A program made the translations under genes and the position numbers. DNA of 5,306 bases from contig JAGNNB010000244.1 in NCBI GenBank assembly GCA_017990865.1, forward strand, positions 1 through 5,306. The letters are read 5' to 3'. The stretch comes from Lysobacteraceae bacterium (lineage in GTDB: Bacteria > Pseudomonadota > Gammaproteobacteria > Xanthomonadales > Xanthomonadaceae). The notes below the pieces were generated by a model. The model did not search any database. It saw only the letters and a program-made list of their open reading frames with translations, and was not told where the DNA came from. Of the stretch, positions 1 to 5,306 are shown piece after piece; position 1 is the first letter of the stretch, and every line of letters begins with the position of its first letter.

Positions 1-777
1 GTGCAACTGTGGTACCAGATGGCGCTGCACGGTCGCCGCGATCTGGGCTACGCGCCCAGCCCGCGCGCCGGTTTCGAGATGGCGATGCTGCGGATGCTGG
101 CGTTCCGTCCCGCCGATGGCGGCGCGACCACGGTGGACGCGCCCGCCGCGAATGCCGCCCGCGGCCCCGCGGCCGCCCGCGCCGCGTTGGATGCGAGCGC
201 TGCCGCATCGACACCGCCGCCCGCGCGCACCTTGCCGGCGTCGGCGATGCAAAATCCCGCGCGCGAGACCGCAAACGTCGCGCCGCCTCCGCGTTCGATG
301 CCCGAACCGCTGCCGATGTCGCGCACGCCGGAGCCGCGCGTCGAATCGGCTTCCGCGCATGCCGGCACCGCGCCGCCCGCGACCGAAATCGACAACGAAC
401 GCTGGCTCGATCTGGTCGCGCGCAGCGGCCTGCGCGGCCCCGCGCGCGAACTCGCGGCGCATGCGGCGTTTCTCGGGTATGCCGACGGCGTCTTGCGCTT
501 GTCGCTCTCGCCCGACGACGACCATTTGCGTGCGCCCGCGCTGTTGAAAGCCTTGACCGACGCGATGTCGTCGCAGCTCGGCGGCCCGGTGCAGATCAAG
601 CTCGATAGCGGCAAGCCCGCGCAGATCGAAACCTTGCATCAACGCAACGAACGCCAGCGCGATGCCAAACAAGCGGCGGCGGAGGACGCGTTTCTCGCGC
701 ATCCCGACGTGCAGCGTTTGATGACCCAACAAGGCGCCAAGCTGGTGCCCGATTCGATTCGCCCTTACGAAGATTGA
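1..777 (+). CDS. dnaX: DNA polymerase III subunit gamma/tau, C-terminal part (5' end outside window)
   Basis: This is the clamp-loader ATPase subunit of the replicative polymerase holoenzyme; the tau form also ties the loader to the polymerase core and DnaB helicase. Only the last 258 codons are here. The GTG at position 1 is an internal Val codon, because it opens inside the domain III collar signature ([14 protein letters not shown], then [12 protein letters not shown]; residues 2-35 of the fragment). Residues about 36-131 are a low-complexity Pro/Ala/Arg linker matching the position of domain IV. Residues about 132-258 ([12 protein letters not shown] ... [10 protein letters not shown] ... 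[11 protein letters not shown]) match tau domain V, which binds the alpha polymerase subunit. The ATPase domains lie upstream of the window. The stop at 775-777 is 10 nt before ybaB, so the two are probably co-transcribed. The longest A run is four (251-254), so no E. coli-type slippery heptamer for making gamma is visible. Confidence 0.95.
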   Translation: MQLWYQMALHGRRDLGYAPSPRAGFEMAMLRMLAFRPADGGATTVDAPAANAARGPAAARAALDASAAASTPPPARTLPASAMQNPARETANVAPPPRSMPEPLPMSRTPEPRVESASAHAGTAPPATEIDNERWLDLVARSGLRGPARELAAHAAFLGYADGVLRLSLSPDDDHLRAPALLKALTDAMSSQLGGPVQIKLDSGKPAQIETLHQRNERQRDAKQAAAEDAFLAHPDVQRLMTQQGAKLVPDSIRPYED

Positions 778-787
778 GAGAACCGCC

Positions 788-1114
788 ATGCGTGGAAATA
801 TCGCCCAACTGATGCAGCAGGCGCAGAAAATGCAGGAAAACCTGCAGCGCGCCCAGGAAGAACTCGCCAAGCTCGAAGTCACCGGCAGCGCCGGCGGCGG
901 CATGGTCAGCGTGACCTTGACCGGCCGCATGGAATGCCGCGGCGTGAAGATCGATCCGAGCGTGCTGTCGGATGCGGAAATGACCGAAGACTTGGTCGTC
1001 GCCGCCATCAACGACGCGGTCAATAAAGTCAACGCCGAATCGCAGGCGAGAATGTCCGGCGCCACCGCCGGCATGCCGATTCCGCCGGGCATGAAAATTC
1101 CCGGGATGTTCTGA
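788..1114 (+). CDS. ybaB: YbaB/EbfC family nucleoid-associated protein
   Basis: A 108-residue protein, the normal length for YbaB/EbfC. The family forms small dimers that bind DNA and are counted as nucleoid-associated proteins; the exact role in the dnaX-recR cluster is not settled. Residues 1-30 ([20 protein letters not shown] and following) form a Gln/Glu-rich amphipathic helix. It is followed by a Gly-rich turn ([17 protein letters not shown]), the conserved KIDPSVL segment, a second helix ([18 protein letters not shown]) and a Met/Pro/Gly-rich tail ending PGMKIPGMF. The ATG at 788 has a GAGAG-type Shine-Dalgarno (776-782) that overlaps the dnaX stop codon, so translational coupling with dnaX is likely. 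A 143-bp gap carrying a palindromic repeat separates it from recR. Confidence 0.96.
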   Translation: MRGNIAQLMQQAQKMQENLQRAQEELAKLEVTGSAGGGMVSVTLTGRMECRGVKIDPSVLSDAEMTEDLVVAAINDAVNKVNAESQARMSGATAGMPIPPGMKIPGMF

Positions 1115-1167
1115 GACCATGCGCATGACGTGTGCCCTGCCGTCGCCTTTGCGATGATCGCAACGAT

Positions 1168-1249
1168 TGTCATCCCGAGCGCAGCGAGGGACCTGTTTTA
1201 CGCGCCGTCGCGAGCGAGAAGCAGGTCCCTCGCTGCGCTCGGGATGACA
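1168..1249. repeat. Perfect 28-bp inverted repeat (dispersed palindromic element, HPERSEG/CARDD type)
   Basis: The left arm 1168-1195 is the exact reverse complement of the right arm 1222-1249. Inside the arms, 1196-1199 and 1218-1221 could add two A-U and two G-U pairs in RNA, and the apex holds a small CGCG/CGCG stem (1201-1204 with 1209-1212). The arm core is CATCCCGAGCGCAGCGAGGG. Translated in the recR frame it gives CHPERSEG ... CARDD, a motif I recall as a frequent false N-terminal extension in annotations of several phyla; this comes from memory, not from a search. It fills most of the ybaB-recR gap and ends 8 nt before the recR ATG. No T-run follows it on the + strand, so it does not look like an intrinsic terminator. 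No second copy is visible in the window. Confidence 0.9.
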
Positions 1250-1257
1250 GACAAGAA

Positions 1258-1857
1258 ATGACCGTCTCCCTGCTCGAACGATTGATCGATGCGTTTCGCG
1301 TCTTGCCGGGTGTCGGCCAGAAGACCGCGCAGCGCATGGCCTATCACGTACTGGAGCGCGATCGCGAAGGCGGAACGCGGTTGTCGAATGCCTTGGCCGA
1401 TGCGATCGAACGCGTCGGTCACTGCAAGCGTTGCCGCGATTTCAGCGAAACCGAGGTCTGCGCGATCTGCGCCAGCGCCGCGCGCGATGCGCATTTGCTG
1501 TGCGCGGTGGAATCGCCGGCGGATCGTTTGGTGATCGAACAAGCGACCGGCTACCGCGGCTTGTATTTCGTGCTGCAGGGCCGCCTCAGCCCGCTCGACG
1601 GCATCGGCCCGCGCGAATTGGGCTTGGACATGCTCGCCGCGCGACTGGCCGAGGGCGAAGTGCGCGAGTTGGTGATCGCCACCAATCCCACCGTCGAAGG
1701 CGAAGCCACCGCGCATTACCTCGCGCAACTCGCGCGTCAACACGGGGTGATGCCGACGCGGCTCACGCACGGTGTGCCTCTTGGCGGCGAATTGGAATAC
1801 GTCGATCGCGGCACGCTCTCGCATGCGTTCGGCAGTCGTAGCGAGATGCCGACCTGA
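1258..1857 (+). CDS. recR: Recombination mediator protein RecR
   Basis: RecR acts with RecO (and RecF) to load RecA on SSB-coated single-stranded gaps during DNA repair. The 199-residue length is typical. Visible parts in order: a helix-hairpin-helix region at residues about 11-31 ([21 protein letters not shown]); a four-Cys zinc motif at C56, C59, C68 and C71 (CKRC ... CAIC); a Toprim domain at about 80-175 with [18 protein letters not shown] and [11 protein letters not shown]; and the C-terminal [15 protein letters not shown] segment. The start is ATG 1258 (MTVSLLERL), which aligns with known RecR N-termini. An in-frame ATG at 1132 would add 42 residues, but these are only translated repeat and spacer. 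The Shine-Dalgarno is weak: only ACAAGAA lies between the repeat and the ATG. The gene ends 46 bp before the convergent protease gene. Confidence 0.96.
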   Translation: MTVSLLERLIDAFRVLPGVGQKTAQRMAYHVLERDREGGTRLSNALADAIERVGHCKRCRDFSETEVCAICASAARDAHLLCAVESPADRLVIEQATGYRGLYFVLQGRLSPLDGIGPRELGLDMLAARLAEGEVRELVIATNPTVEGEATAHYLAQLARQHGVMPTRLTHGVPLGGELEYVDRGTLSHAFGSRSEMPT

Positions 1858-1866
1858 TCGCAGAAA

Positions 1867-1893
1867 CGCCCGGGCGACGATGTCGCCCGGGCG
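1867..1893. terminator. Hairpin terminator between convergent recR and S8 protease gene
   Basis: A perfect 12-bp stem, CGCCCGGGCGAC (1867-1878) with GTCGCCCGGGCG (1882-1893), and a GAT loop. It lies 10 nt past the stop of the minus-strand protease gene and 9 nt past the recR stop, so it could serve both. Read on the minus strand it is followed by TTTCTGCG, a short T-run; on the plus strand no T-run follows. It therefore fits better as an intrinsic terminator for the protease gene. Termination of recR here is an inference from position and stem strength. Confidence 0.75.
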
Positions 1894-1903
1894 CAGCGAA
1901 ACG

Positions 1904-3988
1904 TCAGCGCATACGTATGATGGTCGTCAACAACTTGCCGTGATTGATCGTGGGATTGCCGTTGCCGTCCCACTCGAAATAGCGGCCATAAGCGGTGATG
2001 GTTTCGTAGATGCCGCCGGTGGGCATGCGCTGCAGGTCCAAGCTATCGAATTTGCAGGTCGTGCCCGCGGGTCGATAGGCGCAAGGGCCGTTGGCGTAGC
2101 GGCTGACGTTGAGCAGCGGGTTGCTTTCGATCATCCTGCCGCCGCCGTCGAAGATCCAATAGCGGCCGTAGGCGGTGATCGACTCGAACAGACCGTCCAG
2201 ACCCCATTCGGGCGCGTAAATCAGCGTGCGCGTATCGAACTTGCAGGTCGTCGACGAGCCGGCGTAGACGCAGGGGCCGGCGGCGTAGCGCGCGATGCTG
2301 GACAGCAGGAAATTGTTCGCAGGCCACGGGTTGCCGTTGACGTCGAAATTCCAACCGCGGCCGTAGGCCGAGACCGACTCGACATAACCGACGCTGGGGT
2401 GATCCATGGTCACGATCGAATCGATCACGCAGGCCTGGCCCGCAGGCGCATAAGCGCAAGGGCCGCTGGCGTAACGCGGAATGCCGCGAAGATTGCGCGT
2501 GACGCCGATCTGCGCGCCGCTGGCGTTGAATTGCCAGAGTTGGCCGTAGGCGTAGACCGATTCCACCAAAGCGCCGGAGCCGTTGCGGTATTGGGCGATG
2601 CCGTCGATCTTGCACTGGCTGCCGGCCACAGGATTGGCGCTGCAGGGGCCGGTGGTCGTCGTGCGCGCGCCGCTCACCGCGCGCTGCACGTGCAACAAAC
2701 CGGGGCCGCAGTTGGCCCCGCACGCCGGCAAAGCGGTGGTGGTGGTGCGCAACAGCGTTCGCACTTGATCCGGGCGCAGTTTCGCGTTGGTCGACAGCAT
2801 CAGACCGATCGCGCCGGCCACATGCGGCGTCGCCATCGACGTGCCGGACAGGAAGCGATAGCAATGCGCGTTGCCGCTGGCGGGGGAGGTGGTCCACGTC
2901 GACAGCGCGCCTTCGGTAAACGGATAGAAAAAGCTGTTCGCGTCGACCGGACAACCGATGCCCTGCCCGTAACCGCTGTAGGGCGGTGTGTGAACGCCGC
3001 CGCCGCCGGGCGCGGCGATGCCGACGTTCGCACCGCGGCTGCTGTAGGTCGCGAGCGCATTGTTGCGATCGGTGGCCGCGACCGAAATCACGCCCGGGCA
3101 CGAGGCCGGGGTGACGTTGTCGACGTTCACCGCGTTGTTGCCCGCCGCCGCGACCACGTTGACGCCGTTGTTGACGGCGCGATCGATGGCGTCGCGCAGC
3201 GCGGGGAAGCTCGCCTGCGTGCAGGCGCTGGGCGCTTCCAGACTCATGTTGATCACGCCGGCGCCGTTATCGATCGCCCAATGGATGCCGCTGACGATGC
3301 GTTCGATGGTGATGCCGCCGCTGTTGTCGCTGATTTTGACGTTGAGCAGTTGGCAGCTCGGACAGACGCCGGCGCCGCCGACGCCGTTGCCGGTCGCCGC
3401 GCCGGCAATGCCGGCGACATGCGTACCGTGCCGCCAGGTGCCGTTATCCGTCGCCGCGGTACCCGGCGCCGCGGCGTTGAATTCCAACGGCGACCAGCGA
3501 GTGGCGAGGTCCGGGTGTGCGGTGCGCCCGGTATCCAGAATCGCGATGCGCACCGCGGCGCTTCCGCGGGTGATGTCCCATGCGCCGGGCATCCCGATCG
3601 GCGGGTAATGCCATTGCTGCGCGTACAGCGGATCGCTGGGAACGTAGGCCAGATCGACCATGTAGTTCAATTGCGCGTATTCGACGTCGCTGCGTCGGCG
3701 CAGACGTTCCAGCAGCGCCAGCGTTGCGGCTTTCTTCTCGTCGGCCCGATATACGCGGGGCGTCGCCAAAGCGAGTCGCGCGAGATGGAAACGCGAGGAC
3801 GATGCGCTGAGCGCGACATCCGGCATTTGCGCTTTCGCGGCGCTCGCCTGCGCATCGGTCTTGAATTTCACGATCGCTTCGAACGGTACGAAGCGCAGAT
3901 GATCGGGGGCGTTCGGCGGCGGTGCGGCTTGCGCGGATCCCGCGAGTATCAGCCCGCAGAACGCCGAAAACAGAGGGGTGAATTTCAT
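1904..3988 (-). CDS. Secreted subtilisin-like S8 family serine protease with four C-terminal repeats
   Basis: A complete 694-residue exported endopeptidase. Residues 1-21 form a signal peptide ending AGSAQA before APPP (signal peptidase I type). Residues about 32-118 look like an I9-type inhibitory prodomain (FEAIVKFK ... VEYAQLNYMVDLAYVPSDP). The catalytic domain covers about 120-440: Asp152 (ILDTGRTAHPD), His187 (HGTHVAGIAG), oxyanion Asn284 (AAAGNN) and Ser384 (SGTSMATPHVAG). Residues 447-694 are four repeats of 61-63 residues of unknown family. The mature part has 16 cysteines, eight in the catalytic region (209, 212, 256, 297, 346, 376, 423, 427) and two per repeat, an even number that fits an extracellular disulfide-bonded protein. 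The ATG at 3988 is preferred because it gives the signal peptide and follows a strong AAAGGAG. A longer in-frame start at 4189 would read through the terminator of the upstream gene. Substrate is unknown. Its paralog lies 211 bp upstream in the same orientation. Confidence 0.93.
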   Translation of the reverse strand: MKFTPLFSAFCGLILAGSAQAAPPPNAPDHLRFVPFEAIVKFKTDAQASAAKAQMPDVALSASSSRFHLARLALATPRVYRADEKKAATLALLERLRRRSDVEYAQLNYMVDLAYVPSDPLYAQQWHYPPIGMPGAWDITRGSAAVRIAILDTGRTAHPDLATRWSPLEFNAAAPGTAATDNGTWRHGTHVAGIAGAATGNGVGGAGVCPSCQLLNVKISDNSGGITIERIVSGIHWAIDNGAGVINMSLEAPSACTQASFPALRDAIDRAVNNGVNVVAAAGNNAVNVDNVTPASCPGVISVAATDRNNALATYSSRGANVGIAAPGGGGVHTPPYSGYGQGIGCPVDANSFFYPFTEGALSTWTTSPASGNAHCYRFLSGTSMATPHVAGAIGLMLSTNAKLRPDQVRTLLRTTTTALPACGANCGPGLLHVQRAVSGARTTTTGPCSANPVAGSQCKIDGIAQYRNGSGALVESVYAYGQLWQFNASGAQIGVTRNLRGIPRYASGPCAYAPAGQACVIDSIVTMDHPSVGYVESVSAYGRGWNFDVNGNPWPANNFLLSSIARYAAGPCVYAGSSTTCKFDTRTLIYAPEWGLDGLFESITAYGRYWIFDGGGRMIESNPLLNVSRYANGPCAYRPAGTTCKFDSLDLQRMPTGGIYETITAYGRYFEWDGNGNPTINHGKLLTTIIRMR
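1907..2089 (-). repeat. C-terminal repeat unit 4 of the complete S8 protease
   Basis: Residues 634-694, starting GPCAYRPAGTTCKFD (Cys636, Cys645). It carries the core YETITAYGRYFEWDGNGNP and ends at the C-terminus. It matches unit 4 of the upstream paralog closely, including the FEWDGNGNP variant that units 1-3 lack. Confidence 0.85.
2090..2278 (-). repeat. C-terminal repeat unit 3 of the complete S8 protease
   Basis: Residues 571-633, starting GPCVYAGSSTTCKFD (Cys573, Cys582), with the core APEWGLDGLFESITAYGRYW. It is the unit best conserved between the two proteases: 23 consecutive residues from APEW to WIFD are identical. Confidence 0.85.
2279..2464 (-). repeat. C-terminal repeat unit 2 of the complete S8 protease
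   Basis: Residues 509-570, starting GPCAYAPAGQACVID (Cys511, Cys520), with the core GYVESVSAYGRGWNFDVNGN and closing IARYAA. It corresponds to unit 2 of the paralog (GYLESVTAYGRYWNFDSNGN). Confidence 0.85.
2465..2650 (-). repeat. C-terminal repeat unit 1 of the complete S8 protease
   Basis: Residues 447-508, starting GPCSANPVAGSQCKID (Cys449, Cys459), with the core ALVESVYAYGQLWQFNASG and closing IPRYAS. It is the most divergent unit, with LWQF in place of the YW-x-F of later units. It follows the short Thr-rich linker ARTTTT after the catalytic domain. Confidence 0.8.
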
Positions 3989-3998
3989 CGTTGTGCTT

Positions 3999-4005
3999 CT
4001 CCTTT
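3999..4005 (-). promoter_or_regulatory. Shine-Dalgarno site of the complete S8 protease
   Basis: On the minus strand this reads AAAGGAG, 10 nt before the ATG at 3988. It is the strongest ribosome-binding motif in the window and supports the start that gives the signal peptide. A small hairpin (GCCGG/CCGGC arms, 4015-4019 with 4026-4030) lies just upstream of it in the leader. Confidence 0.8.
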
Positions 4006-4048
4006 GCGTGAATACCGGCCTACATGCCGGCAGGGGGACGAACATGCG

Positions 4049-4077
4049 CGCGCGACGCATCGATCGCGCGTCGCGCG
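4049..4077. repeat. GC-rich inverted repeat in the leader region between the two proteases
   Basis: A 10-bp perfect stem, CGCGCGACGC (4049-4058) with GCGTCGCGCG (4068-4077), and a 9-nt loop ATCGATCGC. It lies about 60 nt upstream of the downstream protease start and past the terminator of the upstream gene, so it would be in the promoter or 5' UTR. No T-run follows on either strand. It could be an operator-like palindrome or an RNA leader structure; the sequence does not decide between them. I found no convincing -10/-35 pair in the rest of the gap (3989-4147). Confidence 0.5.
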
Positions 4078-4147
4078 TGGCGTTCGCGGATGATGCGCCC
4101 GAGGCTTCGCATCGATTGCGACCCAGATCAAAGAACACGCCAAACGA

Positions 4148-4176
4148 GAAGCCCCGGCGTCGATGGCCGGGGCTTC
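4148..4176 (-). terminator. Intrinsic-type terminator of the upstream S8 protease
   Basis: A perfect 11-bp stem, GAAGCCCCGGC (4148-4158) with GCCGGGGCTTC (4166-4176), and a 7-nt loop. It begins 23 nt past the TAA stop of the upstream paralog. On the minus strand it is followed by TCGTTTGG, a poor but present T-rich stretch. It suggests that the two protease genes are transcribed separately rather than as one message. Confidence 0.75.
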
Positions 4177-4199
4177 GAAGCAAACGCATCGCGTTCGGA

Positions 4200-5306
4200 T
4201 TATTTCAAGCGCGGAATCTGCGACAGCATCAACCCGTAATTCGCGGTGGGATTGCCGTTGCCGTCCCACTCGAAATAGCGACCGTAGGCGGTGATCGTTT
4301 CCTGCAGCGTGCCGTTGGGCATGCGGCGCAATTCGCGCGAACCGAACGTGCAAACGCTGCCCGCGGGTCGATACAGGCAGGGGCCGTTGGCGAAGCGCGG
4401 CACATTGAGCAGGCTGTCGCTGCTGACCTGATTGCCGGCGCCGTCGAAAATCCAATAGCGGCCATAGGCGGTGATCGATTCGAACAAACCATCCAAGCCC
4501 CACTCGGGCGCGACAATCAGATTGCGCGTGTCGAAATTGCAGGTGCCGCCGCCAGCGTAGAGGCAAGGGCCGTTGGCGAAGCGGGTCACGCTCGACAGCG
4601 TTAACCCGTTACCGGCGAGGCCGTTGCCGTTGCTGTCGAAATTCCAGTAGCGGCCGTAAGCGGTGACGGATTCGAGATAACCGAAGCCGGGGTAATTCAG
4701 CACCGTCGAAGTATCGATCCTGCATTCCTGACCGGCGGCCGCGTATTGGCACGGGCCGTTGGCGTAGCGCGGGAACGCACGCAGGCTTTTGGTCGCGGCG
4801 ACGCGATTGCCGTTGGCGTCGAATTGCCACAAATGACCGCTGGCGTACACCGATTCCACCAACGCGCCGCCGGCATTCACGTAGTGCCCGATGGCGTTGA
4901 TGTTGCAGAGTTTGTTGGTCGGGCCCGAGCCCGTGCTGCAGGGGCCGGTGTTCGTGGAGAGCGACGCGTTGACGGCGGCGTAGGCGTTGAGCAAGCCCGG
5001 GCCGCAATTGGTGCCGCAGCTCGGCAATGCACTGGCCGTGGCGCGAATCACATTGCGCACATGCTCCGGCAGCAGGCCGCCGTTCGCCGACAACATCAAA
5101 CCGATGGTGCCGGCGACGTGCGGCGCCGCCATCGACGTGCCGCCGAGGTGACGATAGCAATGCGCGCTGCCGCTACCGGGCGAGGTGGTCCACGCCGAGA
5201 CCGCGCCGCTGAAGTCCGTCGGCGTGAAGCCGCTGGCTGAGTCCGCCGGACAGCCGATGCCGGCGCCGTAGAACTGCGCGCCGCCGGGCGCAGTGATGCC
5301 GATGTT
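4200..5306 (-). CDS. Second secreted S8 family serine protease, C-terminal 368 residues (5' end outside window)
   Basis: A paralog of the neighbouring protease, cut by the right edge of the window. The frame is open from 5306 and begins NIGITAPGGAQF, which aligns with residue 321 of the complete copy, so roughly 320 residues including catalytic Asp, His and Asn lie outside. The catalytic Ser is present at fragment residue 58 (HLGGTSMAAPHVAG). The Met after that Ser (codon at 5132) is inside the active-site motif and is not a start. Residues 121-368 hold four repeats starting at 121, 184, 246 and 308. All cysteines of the aligned part are kept (19, 50, 97, 101 and two per repeat). Compared with its neighbour it lacks 7 residues in the loop after APGG. 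Stop is TAA at 4200-4202, followed by its own terminator. Export is inferred from the paralog, since the N-terminus is not visible. Confidence 0.92.
   Translation of the reverse strand, partial: NIGITAPGGAQFYGAGIGCPADSASGFTPTDFSGAVSAWTTSPGSGSAHCYRHLGGTSMAAPHVAGTIGLMLSANGGLLPEHVRNVIRATASALPSCGTNCGPGLLNAYAAVNASLSTNTGPCSTGSGPTNKLCNINAIGHYVNAGGALVESVYASGHLWQFDANGNRVAATKSLRAFPRYANGPCQYAAAGQECRIDTSTVLNYPGFGYLESVTAYGRYWNFDSNGNGLAGNGLTLSSVTRFANGPCLYAGGGTCNFDTRNLIVAPEWGLDGLFESITAYGRYWIFDGAGNQVSSDSLLNVPRFANGPCLYRPAGSVCTFGSRELRRMPNGTLQETITAYGRYFEWDGNGNPTANYGLMLSQIPRLK
4203..4385 (-). repeat. C-terminal repeat unit 4 of the upstream S8 protease
   Basis: Fragment residues 308-368, starting GPCLYRPAGSVCTFG (Cys310, Cys319), with the core LQETITAYGRYFEWDGNGNP. 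The usual Asp after the second Cys motif (C-x-F-D) is Gly here. Confidence 0.85.
4386..4571 (-). repeat. C-terminal repeat unit 3 of the upstream S8 protease
   Basis: Fragment residues 246-307, starting GPCLYAGGGTCNFD (Cys248, Cys256). It contains the same APEW-to-WIFD block of 23 residues as unit 3 of the complete protease. Confidence 0.85.
4572..4757 (-). repeat. C-terminal repeat unit 2 of the upstream S8 protease
   Basis: Fragment residues 184-245, starting GPCQYAAAGQECRID (Cys186, Cys195), with the core GYLESVTAYGRYWNFDSNGN and closing VTRFAN. Confidence 0.85.
4758..4946 (-). repeat. C-terminal repeat unit 1 of the upstream S8 protease
   Basis: Fragment residues 121-183, starting GPCSTGSGPTNKLCNIN (Cys123, Cys134), with the core ALVESVYASGHLWQFDANGN and closing FPRYAN. 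Like unit 1 of the neighbour it is the divergent member, with LWQF and a longer spacing between its two cysteines. Confidence 0.8.

Noticed and set aside
48..614. Minus-strand open frame opposite dnaX
   Set aside because: It mirrors the dnaX linker, has no recognisable domain, and lies inside a well-supported gene.
1150..1162. Small palindrome TGCGATGATCGCA in the ybaB-recR gap
   Set aside because: Six-base arms around a single centre base; too short to separate from chance without conservation data, and no nearby promoter is clear.
1168..1249. The palindrome as a CRISPR unit or as a terminator of ybaB
   Set aside because: There is only one inverted pair with no regularly spaced direct repeats, and no T-run follows the stem on the plus strand.
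1132..1257. A longer recR starting at 1132
   Set aside because: The added residues are the translated palindromic repeat and spacer; RecR homologs start at the MTVSLLERL position, and 199 aa is the family length.
1772..4093. A 773-codon open frame on the plus strand opposite the complete protease gene
   Set aside because: It is an antisense shadow of a GC-rich coding region: the translation is Arg/Ala/Gly/Asp-rich with no recognisable domain, while the minus strand encodes a clear S8 protease. It also overlaps recR and the hairpin at 1867-1893.
4115..4143. Possible promoter on the minus strand: TTGGCG, 17-nt spacer, CGCAAT
   Set aside because: The spacing is ideal but the -10 matches only three of six consensus bases; it could easily arise by chance.
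3989..4189. A longer N-terminus for the complete protease starting at 4189
   Set aside because: The extra 67 residues would read through the terminator of the upstream gene and the leader palindrome, and would bury the signal peptide. The ATG at 3988 has a strong Shine-Dalgarno.
4746..5240. Plus-strand open frame opposite the upstream protease
   Set aside because: It is an Ala/Arg/Gly-rich antisense shadow; the minus strand in the same place has the catalytic Ser motif and the repeat units.

Overview
The window is GC-rich chromosomal DNA from a bacterium, most likely a gammaproteobacterium of the Xanthomonadales/Lysobacterales type (inference). The reasons are the dnaX-ybaB-recR gene order, the style of the secreted S8 proteases (signal peptide, I9-like prodomain, many cysteines), and a palindromic 'HPERSEG...CARDD' intergenic repeat of a kind I recall from such genomes.

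Positions 1-1857 (+ strand) hold a conserved housekeeping cluster. It starts with the 3' part of dnaX (clamp-loader tau subunit: end of the collar domain, Pro/Ala-rich linker, alpha-binding C-terminal domain). Next come complete ybaB (nucleoid-associated protein) and complete recR (recombination mediator). A perfect 28-bp inverted repeat sits between ybaB and recR and ends only 8 nt before the recR start codon. Gene callers can wrongly extend recR through it.

Positions 1904-5306 (- strand, convergent with recR) hold two tandem paralogous genes for secreted subtilisin-like (S8) serine proteases. The downstream copy is complete (694 aa: signal peptide, prodomain, catalytic domain with Asp152/His187/Asn284/Ser384, then four C-terminal repeats). 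The upstream copy runs off the right edge; the last 368 residues are present, including the catalytic Ser and four matching repeats. Each gene is followed by its own GC-rich hairpin. The 211-bp gap between them carries the terminator of the upstream copy, a GC palindrome, a small leader hairpin and a strong Shine-Dalgarno for the downstream copy.

The most notable item is the C-terminal module. It has four units of about 62 residues, each beginning Gly-Pro-Cys, with a second Cys 9-11 residues after the first, and a core like E-S-[IV]-x-A-Y-G-R-Y-W-x-F-D. I cannot assign it to a named domain family. Unit n of one protein resembles unit n of the other more than its own neighbours, so the four-unit array appears older than the gene duplication.
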